A stretch of 64,000 bases of DNA from Phycisphaerae bacterium (GTDB lineage: Bacteria; Planctomycetota; Phycisphaerae; UBA1845): contig JAJDDQ010000021.1 in the NCBI GenBank assembly GCA_029260215.1, positions 62,001 to 126,000 of the forward strand. Direction: 5' to 3'. Numbering within the stretch: position 1 is the stretch's first letter; every line of letters begins with the position of its first letter. Shown here in pieces: positions 9,241 to 18,995 of this stretch. The position numbers were made by a program, and so were the translations under genes. The notes beneath the pieces are model-generated. The model was given only the letters and a program-made list of their open reading frames with translations. It searched no databases and was not told where the DNA came from.

Positions 9241-10443
9241 TCATCGCGTCCGAAAAACCTCATACAAACGTCCCTCGCCCGGTGGGAGGTCGATTGTCAG
9301 CCTGACGCGACCCTGCCGAACCGGCTCGACCTCGCCGACAAACGTCCGATCATCCGCCGGGACTGCCACCAGACGCGACGCCCGCCGCCCGGCGTCCGGC
9401 AGACGGATCGTAGTCGTTGTGCGCAGAAAAGCGTCGGTGGAATCGTTCCATAGAAAAACGTATTTTCGCCGGACCCCATCGAACATCACGACGCGTAACG
9501 GAGTGTCCTCAGCTTCCGTCGCGATTGGTTGCGTTTTCGACCCCAATAATCGCGGTGCCCATCGCCGCGCCCGTTGAGTTATACGCTTGACGGCGGCTGC
9601 ATGTTTGGGAGAAATTTTCCCCGATTCGCCGACAAAATTGGCAGTACCCCCGTGATTGTGTTGATACCGGTTGGCCAGCAGGCCGCCCGCGCGCCCGGTT
9701 GCGAGTTCACGATGGTACGCAACAAGCCACCGCGTTCCCACATCCGCCTCGTCCGCCGGGGCGGTTGTCAGGTCCAGCCAGGCTACGTTGGCGGACTCCT
9801 TCGCGGAAGCGTTGGCTTGGTAGACGCTGGCGGGGGGTGCGACGTAAGTCGCCGCGAGCGAGGAAGGTACAACGGTATCGTGGTTTTCCCAACCGGCGAA
9901 ACTGCGTGGAGCGCGTTTGGCTTGATGATGCCAATAGGCGACTTCGCCGATGCGACGAGTCGTTTCCGCGTCGCGTGCATTGCCCAGCCACACCAATCGC
10001 GAACGCGCGCGTTGCGTGTGGTTGGCCAGCCCGAGCGGTGCCCAGTATGCCGGGGGCATCAATCCTGTCTTAACGAAGGCGGCTGCCCCTTCATCCGGGG
10101 CGACGATATCCACGTCGGTTTCTTCCGCCAGATTGCTCAGCGAGCGAATGTCGCCGGGGCGGGGCGACTCGACAAGCATAGCGTTGAAGCCCAGCTTTTC
10201 AATCACGAGGATGTCATCCGCCGCCCGAGCTTCGACGATTGCGCCGCCTCCGTCGCGCGGCGGTTCGTACCAGATTCCGATCAGGGCGTAGTCCCGTCCG
10301 ACCTTCGTACTGTGGCACCCCGCGACAAGCATGATCGCGAACAAGGACGCCGCAAAGGTCAGGGCGATCGCCGGTGAAGTGTTTGACAGGCGTTGCCGCC
10401 GCAGCGTAAACTCCGCGCCGTTGCAGGAGCGAGTGCAGGACAT
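9241..10443 (-). CDS. predicted lipoprotein of unknown function
   Basis: 400 residues when read from the ATG at 10443; the frame stays open to 10539. The N terminus has basic residues (TLRRQR), a hydrophobic stretch and a lipobox-like LVAGC, so it should be lipid-anchored. The mature part begins YALIGIWYEPPRDGG and has stretches suggesting an alpha/beta domain (DILVIEKLGFNAMLVESPR; DVDIVAPDEGAAAFV), reminiscent of glycosidase-like barrels, but I recognise no catalytic motif. The C-terminal 80 residues look like a beta-sandwich. Its chosen start codon overlaps that of the divergent gene at 10442 within one CATG. Confidence 0.7.
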   Translation of the reverse strand: MSCTRSCNGAEFTLRRQRLSNTSPAIALTFAASLFAIMLVAGCHSTKVGRDYALIGIWYEPPRDGGGAIVEARAADDILVIEKLGFNAMLVESPRPGDIRSLSNLAEETDVDIVAPDEGAAAFVKTGLMPPAYWAPLGLANHTQRARSRLVWLGNARDAETTRRIGEVAYWHHQAKRAPRSFAGWENHDTVVPSSLAATYVAPPASVYQANASAKESANVAWLDLTTAPADEADVGTRWLVAYHRELATGRAGGLLANRYQHNHGGTANFVGESGKISPKHAAAVKRITQRARRWAPRLLGSKTQPIATEAEDTPLRVVMFDGVRRKYVFLWNDSTDAFLRTTTTIRLPDAGRRASRLVAVPADDRTFVGEVEPVRQGRVRLTIDLPPGEGRLYEVFRTR

Positions 10444-11005
10444 GCCCAGCCGATCCGTATTTTTGCTGTCGAATTTCGTCATGGTGGCCTTGGTCATGGT
10501 GACCCTGATTGTATCGGGTTGCGAGCACGGCTCGCGCAAGCCCCTGGACGTCAGTTCGGAAACCGCACTGATCCCTTTAATGCCTCAATCCGTGCGAATC
10601 GTCAAACCTTTCACGGTTTGGACAGATTTCGACGGTGAACCGGGCATGGACGGTGTGAACGTTTACCTGCAACCGTTGAACGCCGCCGGCGACCCTGTGC
10701 AGGCCGCCGGCTCGATTTATGTCGAGATGTACACTTTTCAAGCGACATCGATGGAGCCGAAGGGCGATCGACTGGGAATCTGGGATTTCCCACTGCGCAC
10801 GCAGAGCGATCAGGACGCCCGGTGGCGGCGGTCCGTTCAAATGTATGAATTGCCCGTTTCCTGGCCCGAAGCCGATCGCCCCGAGGATTTGGCTGCCAAG
10901 TACGTTCTTACCGTGACGCACAACTCGCCGCTCGGCGATCGTCACTTCGACGAAATGATCATCGAGACACCGCCTGTGCCCGGCCGTTTTTCCCGGAATG
11001 AGTAG
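10442..11005 (+). CDS. small predicted lipoprotein
   Basis: 187 residues from the ATG at 10442, with AGGAG at 10425-10429. The signal peptide is clear: PSRSVFLLSNF, then a valine/leucine-rich core, then the lipobox IVSGC. The mature protein holds one all-beta domain (FTVWTDFDGEPGMDGVNVYLQPLNAAGDPVQ) that resembles a carboxypeptidase-regulatory-like or transthyretin-like fold; this is a visual impression only. Downstream by 37 bp is another small lipoprotein gene, so the two may be cotranscribed. The specific function is unknown. Confidence 0.7.
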   Translation: MPSRSVFLLSNFVMVALVMVTLIVSGCEHGSRKPLDVSSETALIPLMPQSVRIVKPFTVWTDFDGEPGMDGVNVYLQPLNAAGDPVQAAGSIYVEMYTFQATSMEPKGDRLGIWDFPLRTQSDQDARWRRSVQMYELPVSWPEADRPEDLAAKYVLTVTHNSPLGDRHFDEMIIETPPVPGRFSRNE

Positions 11006-11042
11006 CGGCTGGCACGCCGGGATTTTCCACGGAGTTTTGACC

Positions 11043-11387
11043 ATGCAACGTACCGCGAAGTGTTTTTTCGCCCTTGTGAGTTTGATGCTGATTACGACGC
11101 AGTTCGGATGCGATCCGCTGACTCGGAATCGCTACGACCTGTTGCAGATTGACGCATCCGACAAAACCGACGTTGAGCTGTCGTTCGGCAAGCCCACCGT
11201 CCGTCACCCGAATCAGTGGATATATCAGCGGTCGGGTAAACACCTCAACGTCATCGTCGATTTCGATTCTTCCGGGCGAACAACCCGAAAACAGTGGATC
11301 GATGCGACCGCCAACGAGTGGAACGACAGCGAGCCGGCCGGCGACTTGAGCACGCGCGAGTCGATCCGCATTCGGACGGTGCGCTGA
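11043..11387 (+). CDS. small lipoprotein with BamE/SmpA-like fold
   Basis: 114 residues. The ATG at 11043 has GGAG about 8 bases upstream. A signal peptide with lipobox TQFGC is followed by a compact domain with the order DLLQIDASDKTDVELSFGKP, HPNQWIY, then LNVIVDFDSSGRTTRKQW. This resembles the SmpA/OmlA (BamE) superfamily: a short helical segment, a G-x-P turn, W-x-Y, and a strand with D...G. Members bind outer-membrane assembly machinery or act as inhibitors. A BamE role is not claimed; the domain is shared by many small lipoproteins. Confidence 0.65.
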   Translation: MQRTAKCFFALVSLMLITTQFGCDPLTRNRYDLLQIDASDKTDVELSFGKPTVRHPNQWIYQRSGKHLNVIVDFDSSGRTTRKQWIDATANEWNDSEPAGDLSTRESIRIRTVR

Positions 11388-11467
11388 GCGACTGAAATCT
11401 TGAAATCCGCCGCCATTCCGGGGGTGGACAGTTGTAGGCGAAATTGCTACCGTACCGCCGCATCGTC

Positions 11468-11540
11468 GGCCCCATCGTCTAGAGGCCTAGGACACCGGCT
11501 TTTCATGCCGGCAACGCGGGTTCGAGTCCCGCTGGGGTCA
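11468..11540 (+). tRNA. tRNA-Glu (UUC)
   Basis: A 73-nt cloverleaf. The acceptor arms GGCCCCA and TGGGGTC pair with one G-U. The D arm is GTCT/GGAC, the anticodon arm is CCGGC-TTTTCAT-GCCGG with anticodon TTC, and the T arm is GCGGG-TTCGAGT-CCCGC. The discriminator is A and no CCA is encoded. It closely resembles bacterial tRNA-Glu, including the TCGTCTAGAGG segment. Confidence 0.95.
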
Positions 11541-11652
11541 ATCTGCACGGCGCTCGGAATTCGCACGCCGAGCAGTCTGCCGCTTCGTTCGGGATGACGC
11601 GGGCACGCAGCAGGCTGCGTCAGGGAGCCGGACCACTGCAGGCCGGTCAACT

Positions 11653-13383
11653 GTGTCAAAAAACACCGAAATATCCGCCGCATTCGACCGCATCGCCGAC
11701 CTGATGGAAATCCAGGGGGAATCCGGGTTTCGTGTCAATTCCTATCGCCGCGTGGCTCGGTTCTTGAAATCATTCGTCGAAGATATCGGCGTAGTCGCAG
11801 CCGATGGGCGCCTGACCAAGCTGCCGGGCGTAGGCAAAGGGGCGGCTGAGAAGATCACGCAATACCTCGATCAGGGTTCGATTCCGCTGTTGAGCGAGTT
11901 GGAGCGCAAGTTGCCCGCCGGGTTGCCGGATTTGCTGGCTGTTCAGGGGCTTGGGCCTAAGAAGCTCGCCCTGATGCACGAGAAGCTCGGAGTGGGGGGG
12001 CTGGACGATTTGAAACGCGTCGTCGAATCGGGCGCGTTGGCGGAACTGCCCGGTTTCGGGGCGCAGAGCGTGGCGCGCTTGGCTGAGGGGATCGCGTTTC
12101 TTGAGAAATCTTCCGAGCGCACCGCGTTGGGAAAGGCTATGCCGATAGCGGAGGCGTTCGCCGATACCGTTCGCAAAATGGAAGGCGTGCAGCGTGTTGA
12201 GATTGCGGGTTCTGTGCGGCGAGGGTGCGAGACAATCGGCGATGTCGATATTCTGAGTGTGTGTGATGATGGCGAACGGATCGTGCAGGCGTTTGTGACG
12301 TTGCCGGAGGTGGTGCGCGTGCTCGCATCGGGTGCGACCAAAGGGTCGGTGACGGTTTCCATAGGGCGCAATCGTGAGCTTCAGATCGACCTGCGCGTGG
12401 TGCCGGCGGAATCGTTTGGAGCTGCGCTGCAGTACTTCACCGGTTCCAAGGAGCACAACGTTCGATTACGCGAAATGGCTGTTCGAAAAAAACTGCGTCT
12501 CAACGAGTATGGTTTGTACTCCGGCGAGGAGCGTGTGGCCGGTGATACGGAAGAGTCGATATACAGGCACCTGGGATTTGCATTCGTGCCGCCCGAGCTG
12601 CGCGAGGACCGCGGCGAATTCGACTTCGAAGAACCGACAAGTTTGGTAACCGTCAAGGACATTCGCGGCGACCTGCACATGCACACCGTCGCCAGCGACG
12701 GTCGATGCACGATCATGGAGATGGCCAAAGCAGCCAAAGCTCGAGGCTACGCCTACATCGCCATCACGGATCACTCCAAAAGCTCGACCATCGCGAACGG
12801 TTTGAGCGAAGCCCGGTTGATTGAACATCTGGAAGCTGTGCGTGAAATCGACCGTGAGATCAAGGGCATCAAGGTTTTCACGGGCTGCGAGTGTGACATT
12901 CTGCCCGACGGTTCGCTGGACTACCCGGACGACTTGTTGTCGATGTGCGACATCGTTATCGCAAGCATTCACGCGCGAGCCGAGTCGACCGGAATGCCGC
13001 CGACGGAGCGATTGATCCGCGCAATCGAAAATCCGTTCGTGACCGCGATAGGCCACGCGACTGGACGGCTTATCGGCAAGCGCCCACCGCTTGAAATCGA
13101 AATGAACGAAGTTCTTGCCGCTGCGGCTGCGCACGACACTGCGATGGAGATCAACGCTTCGTGGCAGCGCTTGGACTTGAAGGACATGCACGTCCGACAG
13201 GCGATCGACGCGGGCGTCATGCTCATTATTAACACCGACGCCCACCACGTTGACGGTTTGAAATCGATGGGTATGGGCGTGACCACTGCCCGTCGTGGTG
13301 GAGCGTCGCCTGGGCATGTGTTGAATACGCGCTCGCTCGGTAGTTTCGAAGACTGGATCGCGAAGAAGCGGCTTGCCCGATAG
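11653..13383 (+). CDS. polX: family X DNA polymerase with PHP domain
   Basis: 576 residues, the standard length of bacterial PolX, from a GTG at 11653. The order is an N-terminal Pol-beta-like 8-kDa domain with helix-hairpin-helix motifs (LPGVGKGAAEKI, VQGLGPKKL, LPGFGAQSVARL), then the nucleotidyltransferase palm with GSVRRGCETIGDVDIL. The first two catalytic aspartates are D197 and D199 and the third is D246 (LQIDLR). The C-terminal PHP phosphoesterase domain carries DLHMHT (H342, H344), ITDHS, GCECDI and NTDAHH, so the 3'-5' exonuclease metal site looks complete. PolX enzymes fill short gaps in base-excision repair. It lies alone between tRNA-Glu and the convergent flagellin gene. Confidence 0.96.
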   Translation: MSKNTEISAAFDRIADLMEIQGESGFRVNSYRRVARFLKSFVEDIGVVAADGRLTKLPGVGKGAAEKITQYLDQGSIPLLSELERKLPAGLPDLLAVQGLGPKKLALMHEKLGVGGLDDLKRVVESGALAELPGFGAQSVARLAEGIAFLEKSSERTALGKAMPIAEAFADTVRKMEGVQRVEIAGSVRRGCETIGDVDILSVCDDGERIVQAFVTLPEVVRVLASGATKGSVTVSIGRNRELQIDLRVVPAESFGAALQYFTGSKEHNVRLREMAVRKKLRLNEYGLYSGEERVAGDTEESIYRHLGFAFVPPELREDRGEFDFEEPTSLVTVKDIRGDLHMHTVASDGRCTIMEMAKAAKARGYAYIAITDHSKSSTIANGLSEARLIEHLEAVREIDREIKGIKVFTGCECDILPDGSLDYPDDLLSMCDIVIASIHARAESTGMPPTERLIRAIENPFVTAIGHATGRLIGKRPPLEIEMNEVLAAAAAHDTAMEINASWQRLDLKDMHVRQAIDAGVMLIINTDAHHVDGLKSMGMGVTTARRGGASPGHVLNTRSLGSFEDWIAKKRLAR

Positions 13384-13388
13384 GTCAC

Positions 13389-13429
13389 AAAAAAAAACGG
13401 CGAGTCTGGGTTTGATCCCAGGCCCGCCG
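13389..13429 (-). terminator. Rho-independent terminator of flagellin
   Basis: The arms CGGCGAGTCTGGG (13398-13410) and CCCAGGCCCGCCG (13417-13429) form a GC-rich hairpin with a 6-nt loop. On the minus strand the hairpin is followed by nine T residues (13397-13389), which makes it a terminator for the flagellin gene. It may also stop polX readthrough on the plus strand, but there it lacks a T run. Confidence 0.85.
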
Positions 13430-13472
13430 CGTCAGGAAAAGGCTCCCCTCTAACTTTTCCCTCCGTGAATTA

Positions 13473-14948
13473 TTATCCGAGCAGCGAGAGGATTTGTGAT
13501 GTCTGCTGGTTGGCGAGTCCCAGCAGCGAAATGCCCGAATTGAGCAGCACGTTTTGGCGATTCAACTCCGCTGTGGCGACCGCGTAGTCCGTGTCCCCAA
13601 TAACACTCCGAGCGGCCGACAGGTTGGTCTTGGTCGCCTCAAGGGAGTTGATCGACGACTGCACCTGGAACTTCTGAAACGCACCGATTCGGCCTCGTTC
13701 CGTAGCCACATCGGTAATTGCTTTCTTGATCGTCTTGAACGCGGTGGCGACATCGGTATTGAGGTCCGCCGCACCGCCGCCTCGGACGTCACTGAGAAAA
13801 GCGCCCGAATCGCCGCCACCCAGTTGGAAGCTGAACAGCGAGTTGACGCCGATCGTCTCGCGTGTGGATGAGTCGCTTCCGAGTTGGAATGTTGCCCCAC
13901 CTGTAGTTTCGACGTTGAATGTTTCGGTGTTCGAGCGATTGGCGACACGACCGTACCCGTAGTCTTCTTCCAGGCTGTACTGAAAACTCAGCCCGTTGGC
14001 TGTGAAGTTCACATCCAGTCCATCGACATTGGCCACCTGGCCGTTGACCGTTACAGCCGCATCGACGCCGTACGTGGCGGATGTTTCCGAAATCGTGGCC
14101 GTCGTCGCGTTGATGTTGTCCCTGAGTACCCCCCCGGAAAGCACGTCGATACTGATAACTTCATCGGTGCCGAATCCGGTTGTATTCAGCTCGATCTGAT
14201 TGCTGATCGAAACAGCGCTTACGCCTGTCTGGGCTGTGGCGGTGTTGATGGCCGAAATGATCCCGGCTCGCGTCAACCCGCTGCCCAGCGTAATCGTGGC
14301 AGTCCCGAGCGTGCCGCGTATGAACAGATCGGTCGAACCGCTCGTGTTGATATTCGTGCCGGCTGCACTGAAGTTGAGACTGCTCGGAGTAAACGCGGCC
14401 GACGCCGTCTGCGCTGACGCAGTGATTGTGGCTGTAACGGTTTGCGCAGACGTAGCTTGGGATCGGCTGAACACGCGAAGATTGGTCACCTTCGTCGCGT
14501 CAACACCGGTCGTGTTGATGGCCAACGATCCGCTCAGCAACTGTTTGCCGTTGAAGCTGGTCGTGCGCATGATTCGGTCAATCGAACCGATCGCCAGGTC
14601 GATTTGCGACTGGTTGGCGGATATTTCCGCCGCGGAGAGCGCGCCTTCGTTTGTCGAAGCCGCGACCAGTGCCTCGACCTCCGACAGCAACGAAGACACT
14701 TCTTCCAACGCGGCATCCGCGGTGGACAGCAGTGAATCCGTCCTTTGGTTGCTGTTCAAGGCCGCGTTGACCGCGGTCAATTCAGAATTGAAGCCTTGCA
14801 ACGCGATCAGACCAGCAGGATCGTCCCTGCCCCGGTTGATGCGCGAGCCGGTGGCCAGTTGCGAAAGGACGTTGCTTTGTGAAGCCTGCGTCTTGTTCAC
14901 AATGTTGAGCAACTGGAGCGTGTTTACGTTGGTTACTGTCAGTCCCAT
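13473..14948 (-). CDS. fliC: flagellin
   Basis: 491 residues. The N-terminal D0/D1 helices are typical (NTLQLLNIVNKTQ, LATGSRINRGRDDPAGL, STADAALEEVSSLL), as is the C-terminal D0 (INSLEATKTNLSAARSVIGDTDYAVATAELNRQ...LSLLG). The middle third is a variable surface domain with flagellin hook-IN-like strands. The protein has no signal peptide, as expected for export by the flagellar type III apparatus. It is a single-gene unit with a terminator downstream. No other flagellar structural gene lies in the window, but the chemotaxis locus at 24.7-36.1 kb fits a motile cell. Confidence 0.96.
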   Translation of the reverse strand: MGLTVTNVNTLQLLNIVNKTQASQSNVLSQLATGSRINRGRDDPAGLIALQGFNSELTAVNAALNSNQRTDSLLSTADAALEEVSSLLSEVEALVAASTNEGALSAAEISANQSQIDLAIGSIDRIMRTTSFNGKQLLSGSLAINTTGVDATKVTNLRVFSRSQATSAQTVTATITASAQTASAAFTPSSLNFSAAGTNINTSGSTDLFIRGTLGTATITLGSGLTRAGIISAINTATAQTGVSAVSISNQIELNTTGFGTDEVISIDVLSGGVLRDNINATTATISETSATYGVDAAVTVNGQVANVDGLDVNFTANGLSFQYSLEEDYGYGRVANRSNTETFNVETTGGATFQLGSDSSTRETIGVNSLFSFQLGGGDSGAFLSDVRGGGAADLNTDVATAFKTIKKAITDVATERGRIGAFQKFQVQSSINSLEATKTNLSAARSVIGDTDYAVATAELNRQNVLLNSGISLLGLANQQTSQILSLLG

Positions 14949-15040
14949 CTTTGTGTCCCCGAAAGCTGTGAGGAGGAGGAGAAACCCCTTAGTTCCGTCA
15001 GGCTCAAGTTAGAATACGCCTGCGCCGCGTCAACGTGAAA

Positions 15041-15056
15041 TTCAAATAAAATGCCA
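15041..15056 (-). promoter_or_regulatory. possible sigma-54-like promoter of flagellin
   Basis: On the minus strand the sequence reads TGGCAT-N5-TTGAA. It matches the -24 element of sigma-54 promoters and most of the -12 element, but the invariant GC at -12 is GA here. It lies about 93 bases before the flagellin start. A weak sigma-70 alternative (TTGACG at 15033-15028, TAACTT at 15011-15006, 16-bp spacer) is nearby. Confidence 0.3.
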
Positions 15057-15160
15057 GAGCATGACACTCGTTGAACAAGCACGGCTATTCATGGACCGTC
15101 CGTGTATGACACGCGCGATAAGAGCATCGCAACGTCCGCGTGATACGCTTCGCTCGTCGA

Positions 15161-15910
15161 TCAGGTGTGAAAAATATACCGGTGGGCTTGCGCCGCGAGA
15201 TGCGTCCGCGCTACCGGCTCGCGACCCATCGCGTACGCAATATGATAATCGAGAACGTCGAAAGCGGCCGCTGAGTGGCAGCCCTCGGTCAACGCCCAAC
15301 TCGCGAATACATTCAACGGGCTGCGCAACAGCCGTTTCTCGGTCCGTCCCGCCTCACAGTCGCGACACAGCACGCCACCCTCCAGCGAGGAGAAGTAAAC
15401 ATCGCAACTCGTATCCGGACTTCGCCCGCAAGATGCGCACGCGTCAAACCGGGGCCAAAGCCCGGCGGACTCAAGAATCGACTTCTGGTATTCCGCTACG
15501 ATCCGCAAAACCGATTCACCCGCCGCAAGCCGGACCAGAGCACCGTCCAGCGCATCAAACAACTCCGTGTGAGGTTCCCAATCCTCGGTCAGGCGACTGG
15601 TTACGTCCGCGATGTACTGTGCGGACTCGATACGCGGCAGCGTCTCACGCAGGCCCAGGTGGGAACGGCTTGGCTTCCATTCCGATAAGGTCGCCAACGC
15701 TTCCTGACCCGCATGACGAACGAACAGGGAAATGTGGCCGCACTCTAGGAGGTCAATCCCTGGGCTGAATCGGGTTCGCGTAGCCTTACGCGACCCTTTG
15801 GCGATTATGCGGACCTTGCCATGCTGCCTCGTGAAAACCGCGAGGATTTGCGATGATTCCGAGTAGTCCAGTCGCCTGAGGACGATTGCGTTGTCTTGAA
15901 TATGGGGCAT
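15161..15910 (-). CDS. recO: DNA repair protein RecO
   Basis: 249 residues from the ATG at 15910; an in-frame TTG at 15931 is less likely. The N-terminal OB fold is recognisable (AIVLRRLDYSESSQILAVFTRQHGKVRIIAKGSR split over two strands), followed by the helical domain and a CxxC-x(n)-CxxC zinc knuckle (CASC...CRDC). RecO loads RecA onto SSB-coated DNA with RecR in gap repair. It lies 32 bp downstream of nadD on the same strand and is probably cotranscribed with it. Confidence 0.92.
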   Translation of the reverse strand: MPHIQDNAIVLRRLDYSESSQILAVFTRQHGKVRIIAKGSRKATRTRFSPGIDLLECGHISLFVRHAGQEALATLSEWKPSRSHLGLRETLPRIESAQYIADVTSRLTEDWEPHTELFDALDGALVRLAAGESVLRIVAEYQKSILESAGLWPRFDACASCGRSPDTSCDVYFSSLEGGVLCRDCEAGRTEKRLLRSPLNVFASWALTEGCHSAAAFDVLDYHIAYAMGREPVARTHLAAQAHRYIFHT

Positions 15911-15942
15911 CGTAACGCAGCCTGAAAGCAAGCTCGACGGAA

Positions 15943-16590
15943 TTAATCAGCCGAATCGCGCTGATACAAACGATGCTTCCTTATGTAATCGTCCACGCAG
16001 TCCGGCACCAAATAGCGAATGGACAACCCAGCCATCGCGCGGCGGCGAATGTCAGTGGCCGATATCTCGATCAGCGGTGTGTCCAGGACGTTACGACGGA
16101 GTCGGTCGATCTGTTCGGGGGAAAATGTTTCTTCCGGCAGGGCGGGCATGTTCTCGGCCCATCCCGGTCTCGCAGCCGTCACGATAATGCAACGGTCGAC
16201 CAGATCCGCCGCGCGATGCCACGTGTGCAGTTCCGCAAGCGAATCTCCACCGATAATCCAGTACAGCGTTGCGTGATCCCCAAATTGCCCCTTGAACGAG
16301 TCGATCGTGTCAATCGTATACGTTGGACCGGCTTGATTAAGATCGCGATCGTTCATCTCGAAGCGCGGTTCGTCCGCAATGGCCAACTCCACCATACACG
16401 ACCGGTGGTCGGCGTCCGTCAGAACTTGAGACTGCTTGTGCGGCGGGTTGGCCGACGGAAGGAACAGGAGCTGATCGAGATTCAGCCGCTCCGCGATATT
16501 CCTGGCCACGATTAAGTGACCATGATGAATCGGATCGAAACTGCCACCGTACAGGCCTATTCGGTGTTGCGAATTCGAGTCTTGCGGCAT
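15943..16590 (-). CDS. nadD: nicotinate-nucleotide adenylyltransferase
   Basis: 215 residues, the normal length. The nucleotidyltransferase signature GGSFDPIHHGHL is at residues 15-26, the substrate region is LPSANPPHK, IIGGDSL follows in the middle, and the ISATDIRRR motif near the C terminus completes the T/HxGH fold. The enzyme converts nicotinate mononucleotide and ATP to deamido-NAD in NAD biosynthesis. It is the first gene of a nadD-recO pair. Confidence 0.95.
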   Translation of the reverse strand: MPQDSNSQHRIGLYGGSFDPIHHGHLIVARNIAERLNLDQLLFLPSANPPHKQSQVLTDADHRSCMVELAIADEPRFEMNDRDLNQAGPTYTIDTIDSFKGQFGDHATLYWIIGGDSLAELHTWHRAADLVDRCIIVTAARPGWAENMPALPEETFSPEQIDRLRRNVLDTPLIEISATDIRRRAMAGLSIRYLVPDCVDDYIRKHRLYQRDSAD

Positions 16591-16710
16591 GGGGTGGGGA
16601 TGCTAGCGACGAATTCGCGCATGGTCAAACGGGTCAGCCTCCGCGATTCGTTCAAGATGAGCATCCGAATCGGTCGAAGCAAACTCGACCCCCGCAGGAG
16701 CGTGAGAATC

Positions 16711-17958
16711 GTGCCGCCGCTGATTTCGTTCATCATAGCAACGCACAACCGGCGCGAAGCGCTGCTCGATACCCTTGGGCAATTGGCTGACCCTGCTGTA
16801 TCGACCCATCGCCGCCAGGTCATCGTGGTCAACAACGCCTCGCGCGACGGCACGGCGATGGCGGTCGCCTCGCGCTTTCCTGAGGTAATCCTGCTCGATC
16901 GAACCGACAACCTCGGAAGCTGTGCGAAAGCGGTCGGCGAGGAGCACGCGCTGGGCGAATACACCGTTTTCCTCGACGACGATTCCCATCCACGCGCCGG
17001 CTGCGTCGAGCGCACGATCGCACATTTCGAACGGAACCCCCGTCTCGGAGCGGCTTCGTGCGTCGCCCACTTGCCGGACGGCTCACGCGAATGCAGTGCA
17101 TTCCCAAACGTATTCATCGGGTGCGGAGTCGGATTTCGGTCGTCAGCCTTGCGCGAGGTCGGCGGATTGGACGAACAGCTTTTCATGCAGGCCGAGGAAT
17201 ACGACCTCAGTTTTCGCCTGATAAACGCGGGATGGCAGGTCGAAACATTCTCTGATTTGCACGTCGAGCACCAGAAGACGCGGACTGCACGCGTTAGCGA
17301 GCGTACCGCTTTCCACGATGCTCGGAACAACCTGCTGATCGTTGAGCGATACCTCCCCGATCCCCTGCGCGCCGCCTATCGGAGCGATTGGCTGCGACGA
17401 TACCAATGGCTCGCCGAACGCGAAGGCCACAAGGACGCGTACACCGCAGCGCTGGCTGAATACCGCCGCCGCCGTCGATCGGAGCGAAGTCAGTTTCGCT
17501 TTCGCCGCCTGTCAGCCTCCGCAGTGGAGACGCTTTTTCGCCTGTCGGAAATAGAATCTCGAATGCGTGATCTCAAGCGATCGGGCGTTTCGCGGATTGT
17601 CCTGGCAGACTGGGGCAAGAATGTCTACGCTTTTCTCACCGCAGCACGCGCAGCCGACATGCACGTCTCAGCCGTCGCGGACGATCGATTCGCCGTACCC
17701 CGGCGACGCTATCGCGGCATTCGGATCATCCCCACCGCCTGTATCAACACTGAAAACCCCGATGCCGTCGTGATTTCCAACACATCGCCCGTTCACGCGG
17801 AGTTGACCGAGCGGCGATTGGCTTCCCTTGTGGACGCCCCCGTTTTTCGTTGGTTCGGGTTGGGTTCAAGCCATCACCGTCAAACGGACGTTGAACCGGG
17901 TGAGGCGCATGGGCTATCAGTTGGAAATCGGCTTGAACTGCGAAAGGAAACCGCGTGA
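16711..17958 (+). CDS. GT2 glycosyltransferase with extra C-terminal domain
   Basis: 415 residues from the GTG at 16711, chosen because AGGAG (16696-16700) is 10 bases upstream and the GT-A core ([16 protein letters not shown]) begins at once; the frame is open back to 16516, across the divergent nadD start. The family 2 features are THNR near residue 10, the DxD-like FLDDDSHP, and the acceptor-loop [11 protein letters not shown]. After the core comes an Arg-rich stretch, then about 110 residues ([20 protein letters not shown]...[13 protein letters not shown]) resembling a small Rossmann-like module. The stop overlaps the gmd start by 4 bp, so it is coupled to GDP-fucose synthesis and may transfer a sugar made from that pathway. 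Confidence 0.85.
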   Translation: MPPLISFIIATHNRREALLDTLGQLADPAVSTHRRQVIVVNNASRDGTAMAVASRFPEVILLDRTDNLGSCAKAVGEEHALGEYTVFLDDDSHPRAGCVERTIAHFERNPRLGAASCVAHLPDGSRECSAFPNVFIGCGVGFRSSALREVGGLDEQLFMQAEEYDLSFRLINAGWQVETFSDLHVEHQKTRTARVSERTAFHDARNNLLIVERYLPDPLRAAYRSDWLRRYQWLAEREGHKDAYTAALAEYRRRRRSERSQFRFRRLSASAVETLFRLSEIESRMRDLKRSGVSRIVLADWGKNVYAFLTAARAADMHVSAVADDRFAVPRRRYRGIRIIPTACINTENPDAVVISNTSPVHAELTERRLASLVDAPVFRWFGLGSSHHRQTDVEPGEAHGLSVGNRLELRKETA

Positions 17959-18995
17959 GCAAAGTCGCACTCGTTACGGGCATCACAGGTCAGGACGGTT
18001 CGTATCTGGCGGAATTGCTGCTTGCCAAGGGCTACCAGGTGCATGGCGTGATGCGCCGCAGCAGCACGTTCACCACCGATCGGATCGAACATCTCTACCA
18101 CGATGTCCACGAGCCGGGGCCAAAACTCGAACTCCACTACGGCGACGTGCTCGATCCGCTGGGGCTGCGTCAGATCATCAGCGACATTAAACCGGACGAA
18201 GTCTACAACCTCGCAGCCCAGTCGCATGTGCGTACCAGCTTCGATACGCCGGTCTACACAGCCGAAGTCGTCGCGATCGGTGCGTTGAACTTGCTGGAGG
18301 CTGTCCGCGATTTTCGTGACGCGACCGGACGCGAGGTGCGCGTGTACCAAGCTGGCAGTAGCGAAATGTTCGGCAACGCCCTGGAATTGCCGCAAAACGA
18401 AAAAACCCCGTTTCGCCCGAGAAGCCCCTACGCATGTGCGAAAGTGCATGCATTCTGGCAGGCGGTCAACCATCGCGAAGCCTACGATCTGCACGTGTGC
18501 AATGGTATCTTGTTTAATCATGAATCTCCGCGTCGCGGAGAGACTTTCGTCACACGGAAGATCACGCGAGCTGCGGCGCGGATCAGTCTCGGGCTGCAAT
18601 CGAGACTGTTCCTCGGCAACCTCGAAGCCAAACGCGATTGGGGTTTCGCAGGAGACTATGTGGAGGCTATGTGGCTCATGTTGCAGCGTGGCGTCGCAGA
18701 CGATTACGTTGTCGCCACGGGCGAATCGCACAGCGTTGAGGAGTTTCTCGATGAGGCGTTCGCGTGCGTGGAACTGAACTGGCGAGACTTCGTCAAGACC
18801 GATGCCAAGTACCTGCGCCCAACGGAAGTCCACGAATTACGCGGAGACGCCGGCAAAGCTCGAGCCGAGTTGCCCTGGCGTCCGGAGGTCGGGTTCAAGA
18901 AGCTGGTCCGCATGATGGTCGAATCGGACTTGCTGGCTGCCAAAAAAGAGGCAGCCGGAGTCGAAGTTGACAAACTCGAAGCCATCGCCGGATGA
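17955..18995 (+). CDS. gmd: GDP-mannose 4,6-dehydratase
   Basis: 346 residues from a GTG that overlaps the preceding stop (GTGA). Gmd signatures are complete: [11 protein letters not shown] at the NAD(P) site, [26 protein letters not shown], the catalytic triad region GSSEMFG with YACAK (YxxxK), and the [13 protein letters not shown] loop. It makes GDP-4-keto-6-deoxymannose, the substrate of the next gene. The stop overlaps the following ATG by 4 bp. Confidence 0.96.
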   Translation: MSKVALVTGITGQDGSYLAELLLAKGYQVHGVMRRSSTFTTDRIEHLYHDVHEPGPKLELHYGDVLDPLGLRQIISDIKPDEVYNLAAQSHVRTSFDTPVYTAEVVAIGALNLLEAVRDFRDATGREVRVYQAGSSEMFGNALELPQNEKTPFRPRSPYACAKVHAFWQAVNHREAYDLHVCNGILFNHESPRRGETFVTRKITRAAARISLGLQSRLFLGNLEAKRDWGFAGDYVEAMWLMLQRGVADDYVVATGESHSVEEFLDEAFACVELNWRDFVKTDAKYLRPTEVHELRGDAGKARAELPWRPEVGFKKLVRMMVESDLLAAKKEAAGVEVDKLEAIAG

